In this document: positions 1 through 8,462 of the stretch, piece after piece
How positions within the stretch are numbered: the first letter of the stretch is position 1
Layout of the letters: the number at the start of each line of letters is the position of its first letter
Source: Prevotella sp.
GTDB lineage: Bacteria; Bacteroidota; Bacteroidia; Bacteroidales; Bacteroidaceae
Length of the DNA stretch: 64,000 bases
Direction: 5' to 3'
NCBI GenBank assembly: GCA_017442825.1
Contig: JAFRYZ010000003.1
Location: forward strand, 62,001-126,000
Notes under the pieces: generated by a model
What the model was told of the DNA's origin: nothing
What the model saw: only the letters and a program-made list of their open reading frames with translations
The model's database searches: none
Position numbers and translations under genes: made by a program

Positions 1-108
1 AATAAAAGCGAACTTACAATACAATCAATAACACATATGCTTTTAATTAATGAATACGATTTGCATCATATTAATTTAAGAGCATCAAAAGTCCCATATC
101 GTGGATAA
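1..108 (+). CDS. 3' end of an unidentified gene (5' end outside window)
   Basis: An open frame runs from the first base to a TAA at 106-108 and gives 35 C-terminal residues ending in VPYRG. I do not recognise the family from so short a tail. It lies on the same strand and only 15 bases before the type III methyltransferase start, so it is probably an upstream member of the same operon. The intervening bases are AT-rich and show no clear promoter. Confidence 0.5.
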   Translation, partial: NKSELTIQSITHMLLINEYDLHHINLRASKVPYRG

Positions 109-123
109 TAAACATAAACAAAT

Positions 124-2118
124 ATGATAAAACAGATAATTGATAAAAATGCAGAAGTGAAGCCAAACTCGAAGAAGTTGGAGGCTTTGAAGGAATATTT
201 TGCAGGGTGCTTTACCAAAGAAGGGGCCTTTGACATTGAAAGGTTCAAGGAGATGATGAAGGACGAGGTGGATATCAGCAATGAAGGCTATTCACTCGAT
301 TTCTTAGGTAAGGACTATGCAAACTTGATAGCCTCGATTGATACGACAACGGTGATAGAGCCGGATTTGGAGCACAATAGCAAGCCTGAGAACAAGGATA
401 GTGAGAATATCTATATTAGTGGTGACAATCTGGATGCGCTAAAACACCTGTTGAAATCGTATGCTGGTAAAGTGAAGTGTATTTACATTGACCCGCCTTA
501 CAATACAGGCTCGGATGGTTTTGTCTATAATGACAAGTTCCGTTTTACGCCAGAAGAACTGGAAAAGAAACTTAGTATCGACGAAGACGAAGCCCAGCGC
601 ATTCTCGACTTAACCTCTCGTGGAAGTAGCACTCATTCTGCATGGTTGATGTTTATGTCGCCTCGTTTGCAATTGGCACGTGACCTGCTAAGCAAGGATG
701 GCGTTATCTTTATCTCAATTGACGAGAATGAGCAGGCCAATCTGAAACTACTTTGCGACTATGTGTTTGGTGAAGAGAATCTAATTGGTCAAATGATTGT
801 ACAGTCAAATCCTCGCGGAAGGCAATCAGATACTTTTATGGCCACAGTACACGATTATTTGTTGTGTTATTCAAAAGATGCCTCACAAGCAAGACTGAAA
901 GGGCAAGCATTAACAGAAAAGCAAAGAGCAGAGTTTTGTTATGACGATGGTGACGGAAAGAAGTATCGGTTGCTTGGTCTACGTCAACGAGGTGTGGCTT
1001 CTCTGAGAGAGGATAGAGAAGATATGTTCTTCCCAGTTTATGTTAATCCTCAGACAAAAGAAGTATCATTGGATTCACATGAAGGATGGGAATGCGTTTT
1101 GCCTCATAAATCTGATGGGAGAGATGGAAGATGGATGTGGGGAGTAGACAAATGTAGGAATGAAATCAAACGTCTAGTTCCAAGATTTGTAAAAAAGAGA
1201 AATGAATTTGATATTGACGTTAAGGACTATCTCGAAAAAGAGGATGGCGAAAGAAGTAGAAAACGCAAAAGTATTTGGTTGGAAAAGGCAATTAATAACC
1301 AAAATGGAACACAGGAGGTAAATGCTTTGTTGGGTGGAGAATATGCAGATTATCCCAAACCGAGTGAATATATAAAAATGGTTTTAGATTTTGCTGATGC
1401 TGAAGATTGTATTGTAATGGACTTTTTCGGAGGAAGTGCAACTACTGCAGATTCTGTATATCGGCTAAACGTGAATGATAGTAATATCAGATTTGTTTTA
1501 GTTCAATTACCATTTGATCTAAGAGAAAGATTGAAAGAATGTGATAATTCAAAAAAAAGACAGATTGAAAATACAATTAACTGGTTAGAATCTTTAAATC
1601 ATCCTGCCACATATGATTATGTAGGTTATGAGCGCATCAAACGTGCTGCTGCGAAGATTCGTGAGGAGAATCCTTTGTTTGCTGGTGACTTAGGCTTTAA
1701 GCACTACACACTGAGAGATGTTTCAGACGATGTGCTGGATAAGTTAGAAGCGTTCGACCCACGAGTTTCAGGCTTTGCCAATAACATATTGGAAGAGTTC
1801 GGACGCGAGACCGTTTTGGAAACTTGGAAAGTAAACGATGGCTATGGTATGAATGCCAGAGTGGAGCCTGTGCAATTGGCAGACTATACTGCCTATCAAT
1901 GTGGCGACCACATTTATCTGACAGATGAAGGCATGAGTGATGAAGCCGTTACAGCATTAGTGGATAAATATGGTGAACAATCGGATTGGGGCCCCCATTA
2001 TGTGGTACTCTTTGGCTATAGCTTTAATTTCGGCACTACTGACGCCTTGAAGAAAAACCTGCCATTGCTGAATGAAGGCGAGAAGCAGATAAAAATCAAC
2101 ATTGACATCAGATACTAA
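124..2118 (+). CDS. mod: Type III restriction-modification system, DNA methyltransferase subunit (Mod)
   Basis: Modifies adenine in an asymmetric recognition site and also gives the Mod-Res complex its sequence specificity. The 664-residue protein shows the catalytic motif IV DPPYNTG at residues 123-129 and the AdoMet-binding motif I as DFFGGSATT at 433-441. Motif IV before motif I is the beta-class order typical of Mod proteins. The stretch between them (about 200-420) is the expected target-recognition region and is the part that normally varies between strains. The gene ends three bases before res, so the two are co-transcribed. An A8 run at 1551-1558 lies inside the coding sequence and could slip. 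Base composition is more AT-rich than the housekeeping genes after 9 kb, as usual for a transferred defence locus. Confidence 0.95.
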   Translation: MIKQIIDKNAEVKPNSKKLEALKEYFAGCFTKEGAFDIERFKEMMKDEVDISNEGYSLDFLGKDYANLIASIDTTTVIEPDLEHNSKPENKDSENIYISGDNLDALKHLLKSYAGKVKCIYIDPPYNTGSDGFVYNDKFRFTPEELEKKLSIDEDEAQRILDLTSRGSSTHSAWLMFMSPRLQLARDLLSKDGVIFISIDENEQANLKLLCDYVFGEENLIGQMIVQSNPRGRQSDTFMATVHDYLLCYSKDASQARLKGQALTEKQRAEFCYDDGDGKKYRLLGLRQRGVASLREDREDMFFPVYVNPQTKEVSLDSHEGWECVLPHKSDGRDGRWMWGVDKCRNEIKRLVPRFVKKRNEFDIDVKDYLEKEDGERSRKRKSIWLEKAINNQNGTQEVNALLGGEYADYPKPSEYIKMVLDFADAEDCIVMDFFGGSATTADSVYRLNVNDSNIRFVLVQLPFDLRERLKECDNSKKRQIENTINWLESLNHPATYDYVGYERIKRAAAKIREENPLFAGDLGFKHYTLRDVSDDVLDKLEAFDPRVSGFANNILEEFGRETVLETWKVNDGYGMNARVEPVQLADYTAYQCGDHIYLTDEGMSDEAVTALVDKYGEQSDWGPHYVVLFGYSFNFGTTDALKKNLPLLNEGEKQIKINIDIRY

Positions 2119-2121
2119 GAT

Positions 2122-5100
2122 ATGGATATCATACTTGAAGCAGGGCTGCCCCATCAGCAGATACCAGTTGAAAGGTTGGCAAGCGTCTTTGAAAAGACCC
2201 ATTTAGATGCGCCTTTAAAGCCTTACGAGAATCCGCATATAGACCATCAGGATGTTTCAACTGAGTGGGCACTTCGTCGTATTGAAAACACAGAAGAGCT
2301 GAAAGCCTATAACCGCAAGGTGATAATGGCAGAAAAAGGCGTACTGAATTTGGACATCAAGATGGAAACAGGAACAGGTAAAACATACGTCTATACACAC
2401 TCCATCTATGAGCTTCATAAGCAGTATGGCTTTAATAAATTTGTAGTAATCGTCCATTCTCTGCCTGTAAAGTCTGGTGCTGTTCAGTTTATAAGCGATC
2501 CCTACGTTCAGAGGCATTTCCGCGATACATTGGGTTACGGCTCGGAGATAGAATTGTGCGAAATAGCGGCCCTGAAGAAAAAGAAAAAGGGACATAACTA
2601 TTTCCCTTCATCTGTTCGCGACTTTGTAAATGGCTCATGTCAGAACAAGAATAGAATCTATGTCATAGTAGTCAATCAGCAGTTGCTTCAGAAAGGAAAA
2701 CTATTGGATAAGAAAGACTACGACATAGCTGTACAGGGTTTCGTTCGTCCTTTGGATGCTATCAAGGCTACACATCCAATCGTGATTATTGATGAACCCC
2801 ACCGTTTTGAACGCAGTAATACTACTTATAAAAGAATCCTTAGTGAGATTGCACCTCAATGCATTATCCGCTTTGGTGCTACATTTCCACAGATTACAGA
2901 GGGCAAGGGTAAACAAAAAGAAACGCATAAAGACTATCTGAATCTTCTGTATAATCTGACAGCGTGTGATGCTTTCAATCAAAATCTGATTAAAGGTGTT
3001 GCTAAAGAGCATTTTAATCCTACAACTTCAGAAAATGAGAAAGTTAAGATTGTCAGTATAGATGGGAAAGAAAGTGTTACCATGCACTTTACTAAAAAGG
3101 ATCACAGCCAGCGTTTCGTACTGCATAAGGATGAATCGCTTGGTATCATGAGTGAACACCTTTCTGGTATTACGGTAACAGGTATCAGCAGTTCAGAAGT
3201 GGAACTATCGAACGGACAGACAAAGCATGTGGGTGACGAATTTACGGCTGATATCTATTCGACTTCATATCAAGAGAATATGATTAGAATGGCTATTCAG
3301 CGCCATTTTGAAACAGAACGTCAATTGTTCCATCGTGAAAGCAAAATCAAGACTCTAGCATTGTTCTTTATTGATAATATTGTATCATTTAGAGGCGATG
3401 AGCAAGGAAATGGCGCCTGGCTGCGTGACATCTTCGACAAGTGGTTGGAGTATCAGTTAAAAGAAGAACTGAGAAATGATAATAACTCCAAAGAATATAC
3501 TGATTTCCTAAATGCAAGCCTGCAAGATATTGCTGGTTGCAGGGCCGGCTACTTTGCAAAAGACAATAATGATAGTGATGAGGCAATTGCTGAAGAAGTA
3601 GATGATATTCTGAGGAATAAGAAAAAACTTCTTTCGTTCAAGGACGAAAAAGGGAATTGGAACATACGCCGTTTTCTGTTCTCTAAGTGGACGCTGAAAG
3701 AAGGATGGGATAATCCTAATGTGTTTACTATAGCAAAATTGCGCTCAAGTGGTAGTGAAATTAGCAAATTGCAGGAAGTGGGTCGAGGCTTGCGCTTGCC
3801 AGTTGATGAATATGGTAACAGGACAAGCAGCAATGACTTCATGCTTAACTACATCGTTGACTTTACGGAAAAAGACTTTGCCGACAAACTTGTTCGCGAG
3901 ATTAATGGTGACATTGCGAAAAAAGACTCACAGCACATTATATTGAATAGCGATGAATTAGGACGTGTGGCTAATATTCGTGGATTAGGTAATGGCATGG
4001 TCTTACTTATGGAACTTATGCAGAATGGTTGGGTTACTATGCAAGGTTCTGACATCGTTGTTCTTGATGATAGAATTATTGACTTTAAGAATGAATACCC
4101 AGAGTTCAATCTTGACAGTCTGAACCTGAACCGAGTCATTGACCGTAATGCTTCGAATAATCGCTTAATGGTGAAGATTCGAAAGCCCAACTACCAGAAG
4201 ATTGAAGCTTTGTGGCAAGAGATTAATAAGAAATATCTGATGTTCTATCAGAAGGATATTGACAAAGAAATAGAGAAAGCCCTACCATCTATATTGGAAG
4301 AGGGAGTTTTCTCAAAGATGTCTGTTTCTTCAGAGCGTTCTGAGATTCAAGTAGATCAAAATGGAGCCACTGTAGTTAGTGAGGCTAACGTAACATATAT
4401 GTTATATGGTAGGGATATGCCTTATCATGAGTTCCTTAAACGAGCCAATAAAGCTACTGCTATCCCTATTGAAATGATACATAAAGCCATTTGTGATTAT
4501 GCCAAGAGTCATGAAGGTTTCAAAAACAACCTAATCAACGACTTGACTTTATCACAGTTTATTAGTCGATTCCGTGATTGGAAAATCGAGCATCTTGGAG
4601 GATGTATCTCATATAAGCAGGCGAACTATCGTACAAAAACAACAGCCTTGACGAATGCTGATGGTAGCGTAAGGGATGAAGTTGTTATGGGCAGACTTGG
4701 CAAGAAAACGGATAACTCGCAGAGCCCAGCAGAGTATCTCTACGAACCTATCGCTTTCGATTCACCATTGGAAAGAACTAACATCTTAGATAAAATAGAT
4801 GTGGCAGAGTTGATTGTGTATGGTAAGATTCCCAATAGCAGTATTCGTATCCCAACAATTACAGATGAAACCTATTCGCCAGACTTCATGTATGTGGTCA
4901 AAAAGAAAGATGGCACAATGCAAATGAATGTTGTTATTGAAACAAAAGACATTTATCAAGAAACAGACTTGCGTCCCAAGGAAAGGGCCAAGATAGATTG
5001 TGCGAAATTGTTCTTTGAACGAATCTCAAAAGATAATCCTTCACTTCCAGTCAAATTTGAAAGACAGATTAAAAGGCAGGAAATGAATGTGATAATAGAT

Positions 5101-5127
5101 AAACTAATTTGTAAAAATTCGATATAA
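2122..5127 (+). CDS. res: Type III restriction-modification system, restriction/helicase subunit (Res)
   Basis: Translocates or signals along DNA using ATP and cleaves when two unmethylated head-to-head sites are met, in complex with Mod. The 1001-residue length is normal for Res. Visible features are a Walker A METGTGKT at 81-88, a DEPH box (motif II) at 224-227 after IVII, a helicase motif VI region around 550-560 (QEVGRGLRLP), and a C-terminal PD-(D/E)xK nuclease with PD at 920-921 and ETK at 940-942. All key residues are present, so the enzyme looks intact. The start three bases after mod makes an operon clear. A bifurcation of function with the next two genes is not evident; they follow after a 100-base gap. 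Confidence 0.95.
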   Translation: MDIILEAGLPHQQIPVERLASVFEKTHLDAPLKPYENPHIDHQDVSTEWALRRIENTEELKAYNRKVIMAEKGVLNLDIKMETGTGKTYVYTHSIYELHKQYGFNKFVVIVHSLPVKSGAVQFISDPYVQRHFRDTLGYGSEIELCEIAALKKKKKGHNYFPSSVRDFVNGSCQNKNRIYVIVVNQQLLQKGKLLDKKDYDIAVQGFVRPLDAIKATHPIVIIDEPHRFERSNTTYKRILSEIAPQCIIRFGATFPQITEGKGKQKETHKDYLNLLYNLTACDAFNQNLIKGVAKEHFNPTTSENEKVKIVSIDGKESVTMHFTKKDHSQRFVLHKDESLGIMSEHLSGITVTGISSSEVELSNGQTKHVGDEFTADIYSTSYQENMIRMAIQRHFETERQLFHRESKIKTLALFFIDNIVSFRGDEQGNGAWLRDIFDKWLEYQLKEELRNDNNSKEYTDFLNASLQDIAGCRAGYFAKDNNDSDEAIAEEVDDILRNKKKLLSFKDEKGNWNIRRFLFSKWTLKEGWDNPNVFTIAKLRSSGSEISKLQEVGRGLRLPVDEYGNRTSSNDFMLNYIVDFTEKDFADKLVREINGDIAKKDSQHIILNSDELGRVANIRGLGNGMVLLMELMQNGWVTMQGSDIVVLDDRIIDFKNEYPEFNLDSLNLNRVIDRNASNNRLMVKIRKPNYQKIEALWQEINKKYLMFYQKDIDKEIEKALPSILEEGVFSKMSVSSERSEIQVDQNGATVVSEANVTYMLYGRDMPYHEFLKRANKATAIPIEMIHKAICDYAKSHEGFKNNLINDLTLSQFISRFRDWKIEHLGGCISYKQANYRTKTTALTNADGSVRDEVVMGRLGKKTDNSQSPAEYLYEPIAFDSPLERTNILDKIDVAELIVYGKIPNSSIRIPTITDETYSPDFMYVVKKKDGTMQMNVVIETKDIYQETDLRPKERAKIDCAKLFFERISKDNPSLPVKFERQIKRQEMNVIIDKLICKNSI

Positions 5128-5227
5128 CGGAGGGACTCTATTACAAAAAGCTGTAGCATATACTATTGGGTAACATGTAGACTGTAATTTAAAGCGACGA
5201 AGTAGAAAGAATAGGAACAGATGTAAT

Positions 5228-6238
5228 ATGGACTTCTTTGAAAAGATAGAATATACGGAAAAAGATTTGCGAGAACTGATTAGTTCTCAAGCCGAAGAAT
5301 CTATACATTTGGATTTTAAGGCTGCAGGTGCCTTAGATAAGACCAATGAAAAAAAGGCTGAAATAGCTAAAGATGTTTCAGCTTTTGCGAATTCGGATGG
5401 AGGGATAATAGTATATGGTATAACTGAAGAAAACCATGTAGCAAGTAATTTTTCATTTTTAGATGGAAATGAATATACAAAAGAATGGCTAGAACGTGTT
5501 ATCAATGATGGCGTCCAAAGGCGTATCTTAGGAATACAGATTTCCCCAATAAGAGTAAATGGGGATATAAAACAAACTGTGTATGTTGTTAAGATACCTC
5601 GTAGCGCGAATGCTCCTCATATGTGTGTCAAAAGACACATCTACTATAGACGGTTCAATTTCGAATCTGTGCCAATGGAAGATTATGAAATTAGAGACTT
5701 GTATAATAGAACTTCTATCCCTAAATTAGGAATAATTGGATGTTTCCTAAGCAAGATGCCCCAAAAATTAGGGAATCAGAAATCCACTAAATTTTCATTC
5801 GTAGTAATGATAGACAACTATGGAAGAGTTTTGTGTCACGATTATAAGCTCATATCATATTTCTTTTGTGTTGATGATAATCTATCGCCAAAATATACCC
5901 CAGCACTCCCTCTCATTACCAAAGCAAAAACTCTTGAAATTGGAGACATGTATTGTACTAAAATATCAACGCCATCAATTGAATCCATCTTCCCCAAAGA
6001 GAAAATCGAATTTGGTCATGTGGAAATTGAAGTTCCTATAGATGACGTAGAATCATTCATGAGTAAAGCTTTCGTTGTTTCTACCCTGTACTGGGAAGGA
6101 GGTGGCCAAGAAAGCATATTATATTTCTGCAATGGGGATGAGTCAATATATGAAAGGGATAAGATCGAAAAGTACATCCCAGAACATCTACAACAATATA
6201 TTCTGGGGTACACAGAGAACGAATGCAAGACGTTATAG
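5228..6238 (+). CDS. AlbA_2 (Schlafen-like) domain protein, putative defence component
   Basis: The N-terminal part (about residues 10-150) is an AlbA_2/Schlafen AAA_4-type domain: acidic and basic residues at E25, D29 and K31 in ESIHLDFK, then the strong signature AFANSDGGIIVYGI at 52-65. Proteins with this domain include putative nucleic-acid-binding regulators and tRNA- or DNA-acting nucleases; which activity applies here cannot be read from the sequence. The C-terminal half (about 165-336) is not recognised and carries no helix-turn-helix that I can see, unlike the common AlbA_2-HATPase_C regulators. It sits 100 bases after res and 18 bases before the TIR gene, so it probably forms a two-gene unit with the latter. 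I infer an anti-phage role from this position only. Confidence 0.75.
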   Translation: MDFFEKIEYTEKDLRELISSQAEESIHLDFKAAGALDKTNEKKAEIAKDVSAFANSDGGIIVYGITEENHVASNFSFLDGNEYTKEWLERVINDGVQRRILGIQISPIRVNGDIKQTVYVVKIPRSANAPHMCVKRHIYYRRFNFESVPMEDYEIRDLYNRTSIPKLGIIGCFLSKMPQKLGNQKSTKFSFVVMIDNYGRVLCHDYKLISYFFCVDDNLSPKYTPALPLITKAKTLEIGDMYCTKISTPSIESIFPKEKIEFGHVEIEVPIDDVESFMSKAFVVSTLYWEGGGQESILYFCNGDESIYERDKIEKYIPEHLQQYILGYTENECKTL

Positions 6239-6256
6239 AAATTAATAATACGTGAT

Positions 6257-7390
6257 ATGGCAAAAGAAGACAGACAAATAAAAGAATTGATAAATGAAGG
6301 GCTTTCAATCATTAGCCAAATGAAGATTAGGTCAGATTCTTATGCTGGACCTAACACCAATAAATTGAAAGAAATTGTAAAGAACTTATATCCTCTTATT
6401 TCTAATGATTACCCATTGTTAAGGGATATACTTTCTAAAGCGGAAACAAGACTTATAGAGAATGGAATTATCAATGCCTTTTTCTTTGGTGACATTAGAA
6501 CTTCTCTTAAAATATTGAAGGCAAATTATTCCCGTCCTCCAAAAATCTTTATCAGTCATAAAAGTGAAGACGAAGCATTTGTTAAGGCTCTTATAAAGTT
6601 ACTTAGACTTTATATAGGTTCTGAGGCAGAAAAGATTTTCTGTAGTTCTGTTCCAACATATAAGATTGGAATAGGCAAAGAAATCTTTCCAGAAATAAAA
6701 TCTGAGTTTGAGGGTAATGATGTGTTTATGATTATTGTTCATTCTCCCAGATACTATCAAAGTTCTGTATGCCTTAATGAAATGGGGGCTGCATGGATAC
6801 AAGACACAGAATGCTATTCATTCCTTACTGCAGATTGTGAATATGATGACTTGAAAGGAGTTATAGATCGTAAATACATATCCATAAAAGTCAATGCAAA
6901 AGATGCAAAAGACAGAATGAATGAGTTTATGGGGAAAGTCCTAGATTTCTTCAATATGCCCAAACCTGACCTCTCTACTTTATCACAATGGGAAACAGAT
7001 CGGGATGAGTTTCTCAAGGAAGTTTGCAAATTGGGGTTAGTTGAAGAACAAAGGGAAAAAGCAAAAGATGGTGTGAATCCGATACTGGATTCTTTGTCTG
7101 ATTTTGACAAAGAGCACTTAAAGAAATGGGCAGATAGCGATGATGGGGAATGCTGGATAATAGAAACAATGGATGGTTCTTTTATTCAGATCGGAGAAGA
7201 GGAATTTTGTATTAATACTGGGAGAGAAAGAGCAGAATGGGACAATTTCTTTGAGCGACTAATGGAACTTGGATTTGCTGATATTGATCGGCCCAATAGT
7301 GACGGAAGTCCGATATACAAATTGAAGAAAGCTGCCTATGATTATGTAGAATCATTAAAAAAAGTTCTACAAAAAGCAGTTAGTGGGTAA
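6257..7390 (+). CDS. TIR-domain effector-like protein
   Basis: A helical N-terminus (1-90) leads into a TIR_2-type domain at about 95-225: the first strand and turn KIFISHKSEDEAFV at 96-109, and the region VCLNEMGAAW at 171-180, where E175 occupies the place of the catalytic glutamate of NAD-degrading TIR domains. After the TIR domain, residues about 270-375 look like a compact helical/winged-helix module ending in a YKLKKAAYDYV helix. Bacterial TIR proteins of defence systems consume NAD or make cyclic ADP-ribose signals when triggered; I infer the same here. It is the second gene of a pair with the AlbA_2 protein, downstream of type III R-M. No ThsA-like SIR2 or SLOG partner is present in the window, so it is not an ordinary Thoeris locus. 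Confidence 0.8.
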   Translation: MAKEDRQIKELINEGLSIISQMKIRSDSYAGPNTNKLKEIVKNLYPLISNDYPLLRDILSKAETRLIENGIINAFFFGDIRTSLKILKANYSRPPKIFISHKSEDEAFVKALIKLLRLYIGSEAEKIFCSSVPTYKIGIGKEIFPEIKSEFEGNDVFMIIVHSPRYYQSSVCLNEMGAAWIQDTECYSFLTADCEYDDLKGVIDRKYISIKVNAKDAKDRMNEFMGKVLDFFNMPKPDLSTLSQWETDRDEFLKEVCKLGLVEEQREKAKDGVNPILDSLSDFDKEHLKKWADSDDGECWIIETMDGSFIQIGEEEFCINTGRERAEWDNFFERLMELGFADIDRPNSDGSPIYKLKKAAYDYVESLKKVLQKAVSG

Positions 7391-7452
7391 CTGCAATATA
7401 GATATAGTTTTGAACTGATCGAATAACAGGAGGACGGTTCTTTTATTACTTT

Positions 7453-7483
7453 TTTGAGAAACAATAATAAGTGATTATCTTTG
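7453..7483 (+). promoter_or_regulatory. Bacteroidetes-type promoter before the dinD-like remnant
   Basis: A -33 TTTG at 7453-7456 is followed after 19 bases by TATCTTTG at 7476-7483. This is the consensus spacing for the primary sigma factor of Bacteroidetes. The remnant start codon is at 7516. Confidence 0.65.
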
Positions 7484-7515
7484 CAAACGATATGGACTAT
7501 ATAAACTAAATCGAG

Positions 7516-7860
7516 ATGTTCTCACCCGAAGAGATGCAGTCGCCATTTGAGGCTATCAAAGAGACAGATGGTGAAGGTCGTGAGTGGTGGAACTCGCGTA
7601 AGTTAGCTCGACTCATGGGTTACCAGAAGTACTGGAACTTCGAACGGCTGATTGACAAGGTATCCTCCTTCCTGCAGCAAGAGAAGGGCTTAGACCTAAA
7701 GGAGCACATGGTGGAGATAGAGGAGATGGCGCAACTGAATAACGGTGGCTATCGACAAGTGAAATCATTCATGTCTGCCAAGAATACGGTTGTCTTTATG
7801 ACATTGGACATCGATAGTCCGACCTCTTTCAAAATGGCTTGTACGTTGAGTAATGACTGA
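7516..7860 (+). pseudogene. 5' remnant of a DinD-like (Bro-N family) gene, truncated at a junction with ridA
   Basis: The first 83 or so codons match the start of DNA-damage-inducible protein D-type proteins: a WWNSRKLARLMGY motif near residues 24-36, WNFERLID at 40-47 and NGGYRQVKS at 76-84. After about 7761 the frame reads through the antisense strand of ridA and stops at 7858-7860. A full DinD is near 270-290 residues, so more than two thirds is missing. The promoter and start look normal. The fragment is the edge of the defence island and marks a deletion or insertion breakpoint; the small product is unlikely to be functional. Confidence 0.75.
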
Positions 7861-8015
7861 CGGGTTTGTTCCTTGATACCTCCATCGACAAAGTTGCCTG
7901 TGGTGGGATCAATGGGAATTTGACCAGAGGTATATCCTAGGTTTCCTACTTTGATGGCCTGACTGTATGGGCCGATAGCGGCTGGAGCTGATTTTGTGTT
8001 GATTACTTCTTTCAT
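7761..8015 (-). pseudogene. ridA: ridA, 3'-truncated (reactive intermediate deaminase)
   Basis: RidA hydrolyses reactive enamine/imine intermediates from PLP enzymes. Here the product begins normally with [20 protein letters not shown] and continues through the family signature GQIPIDP to ADMNDF at about residue 85. It then loses the last 40 or so residues, including the conserved C-terminal arginine and glutamate region. The truncation point coincides with the end of homology of the dinD-like fragment on the other strand, so one event damaged both genes. Family length is about 124 residues. The upstream region between tRNA-Arg and this start is full of repeats. Confidence 0.8.
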
Positions 8016-8040
8016 GTTGTTTCAGTTTTTAGTATTTGTG

Positions 8041-8123
8041 ATCCCGTTGGAATTGACTTCGTCGATCCCAAGCCCTGCCACGGGCAGCTCTGACATCCCG
8101 TTGGAATTGACTTCGTCGATCCC
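8041..8123. repeat. 29-bp direct repeat pair resembling the tRNA-Arg 3' end
   Basis: A 29-base unit beginning ATCCCGTTGG occurs at 8041-8069 and again at 8095-8123. The first copy is preceded by TTTGTG, so the 16 bases at 8035-8050 are identical to 8214-8229, which cover the 3' end of the tRNA-Arg gene. The copies diverge from the tRNA inside the T-arm. Integrative elements that use tRNA genes leave such partial 3'-end copies, so these may be old attachment sites. A 14-bp perfect palindrome (GGCTGGC/GCCAGCC) follows at 8128-8141. Confidence 0.6.
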
Positions 8124-8155
8124 TATAGGCTGGCGCCAGCCATCCTACGAAATCT

Positions 8156-8211
8156 TAAAAGGAGTTCTGAAAATCTGAAAGCGAGCTTTCATTTCCATAA
8201 CTCCTTTTAAT
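8156..8211. repeat. Inverted repeat between tRNA-Arg and ridA
   Basis: The arm AAAAGGAGTT at 8157-8166 is complementary to AACTCCTTTT at 8200-8209, and an inner GAAAGC/GCTTTC pair lies in the loop near 8177-8191. Read on the minus strand, this lies just after the tRNA 3' end and could stop tRNA transcription. It also contains a short minus-strand reading frame of 17 codons preceded by AAAGGAG, which I do not regard as a proven gene. Confidence 0.5.
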
Positions 8212-8217
8212 CTTTTG

Positions 8218-8291
8218 TGATCCCGTTGGGATTCAAACCCAAGACCTTCAGAACCGGAATCTGACGCTCTATTCAGCTAAGCTACGGGACC
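8218..8291 (-). tRNA. tRNA-Arg (anticodon CCG)
   Basis: The minus strand folds into a full cloverleaf. The acceptor stem is GGTCCCG/CGGGATC with discriminator A, with one G-T pair. The D stem is GCTT/GAGC, the anticodon stem TCAGA/TCTGA with loop TTCCGGT giving anticodon CCG, and the T arm TTGGG-TTTGAAT-CCCAA. CCA is not encoded. Two tandem promoters lie just upstream. tRNA-Arg genes are frequent integration targets, consistent with the nearby duplicated 3' end and the defence island. Confidence 0.95.
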
Positions 8292-8303
8292 GGAATGCGG
8301 ATG

Positions 8304-8413
8304 CAAAGGTACGATTAAGCGAGGACAAAGCAAAAGAAAAACTAATTTTTTTCTTTTCTTAGTCGAGCGAAAGTATCTTATACAAAGGTACAATTAAGCA
8401 GGGACAAAGCCAA
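8304..8413 (-). promoter_or_regulatory. Two tandem near-identical promoters for tRNA-Arg
   Basis: On the minus strand, the proximal copy has TTTG (8331-8334), 19 bases and TACCTTTG (8304-8311). The distal copy has TTGG (8410-8413), 19 bases and TACCTTTG (8383-8390). The spacers are nearly the same, both containing CTTAAT before the -7 box, so this is a promoter duplication. The proximal -7 box lies 13 bases before the tRNA 5' end, as expected for a stable-RNA promoter. Confidence 0.7.
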
Positions 8414-8442
8414 AAAATCTTTTTTTTCTGGCTTTGTTCCAG
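8402..8442 (-). terminator. Probable terminator of the YbjN-like gene
   Basis: Read leftwards, GGAACAAAGCCA and TGGCTTTGTCC form a stem with one bulge around an A/T-rich loop, about 20 bases after the stop codon at 8463. The right arm overlaps the distal tRNA-Arg promoter, so stop and restart of transcription are packed together. Confidence 0.5.
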
Positions 8443-8462
8443 GGAAAGGGCATCTTGCCTTG

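Noticed and set aside
5228..7390. Thoeris system
   Set aside because: A TIR protein is present, but there is no ThsA (SIR2/Macro/SLOG) partner; the neighbour is an AlbA_2 protein.
8140..8198. Short minus-strand peptide gene after an AAAGGAG within the inverted repeat
   Set aside because: Seventeen codons inside a structured spacer; no support beyond a purine-rich stretch, and Bacteroidetes do not rely on such sites.
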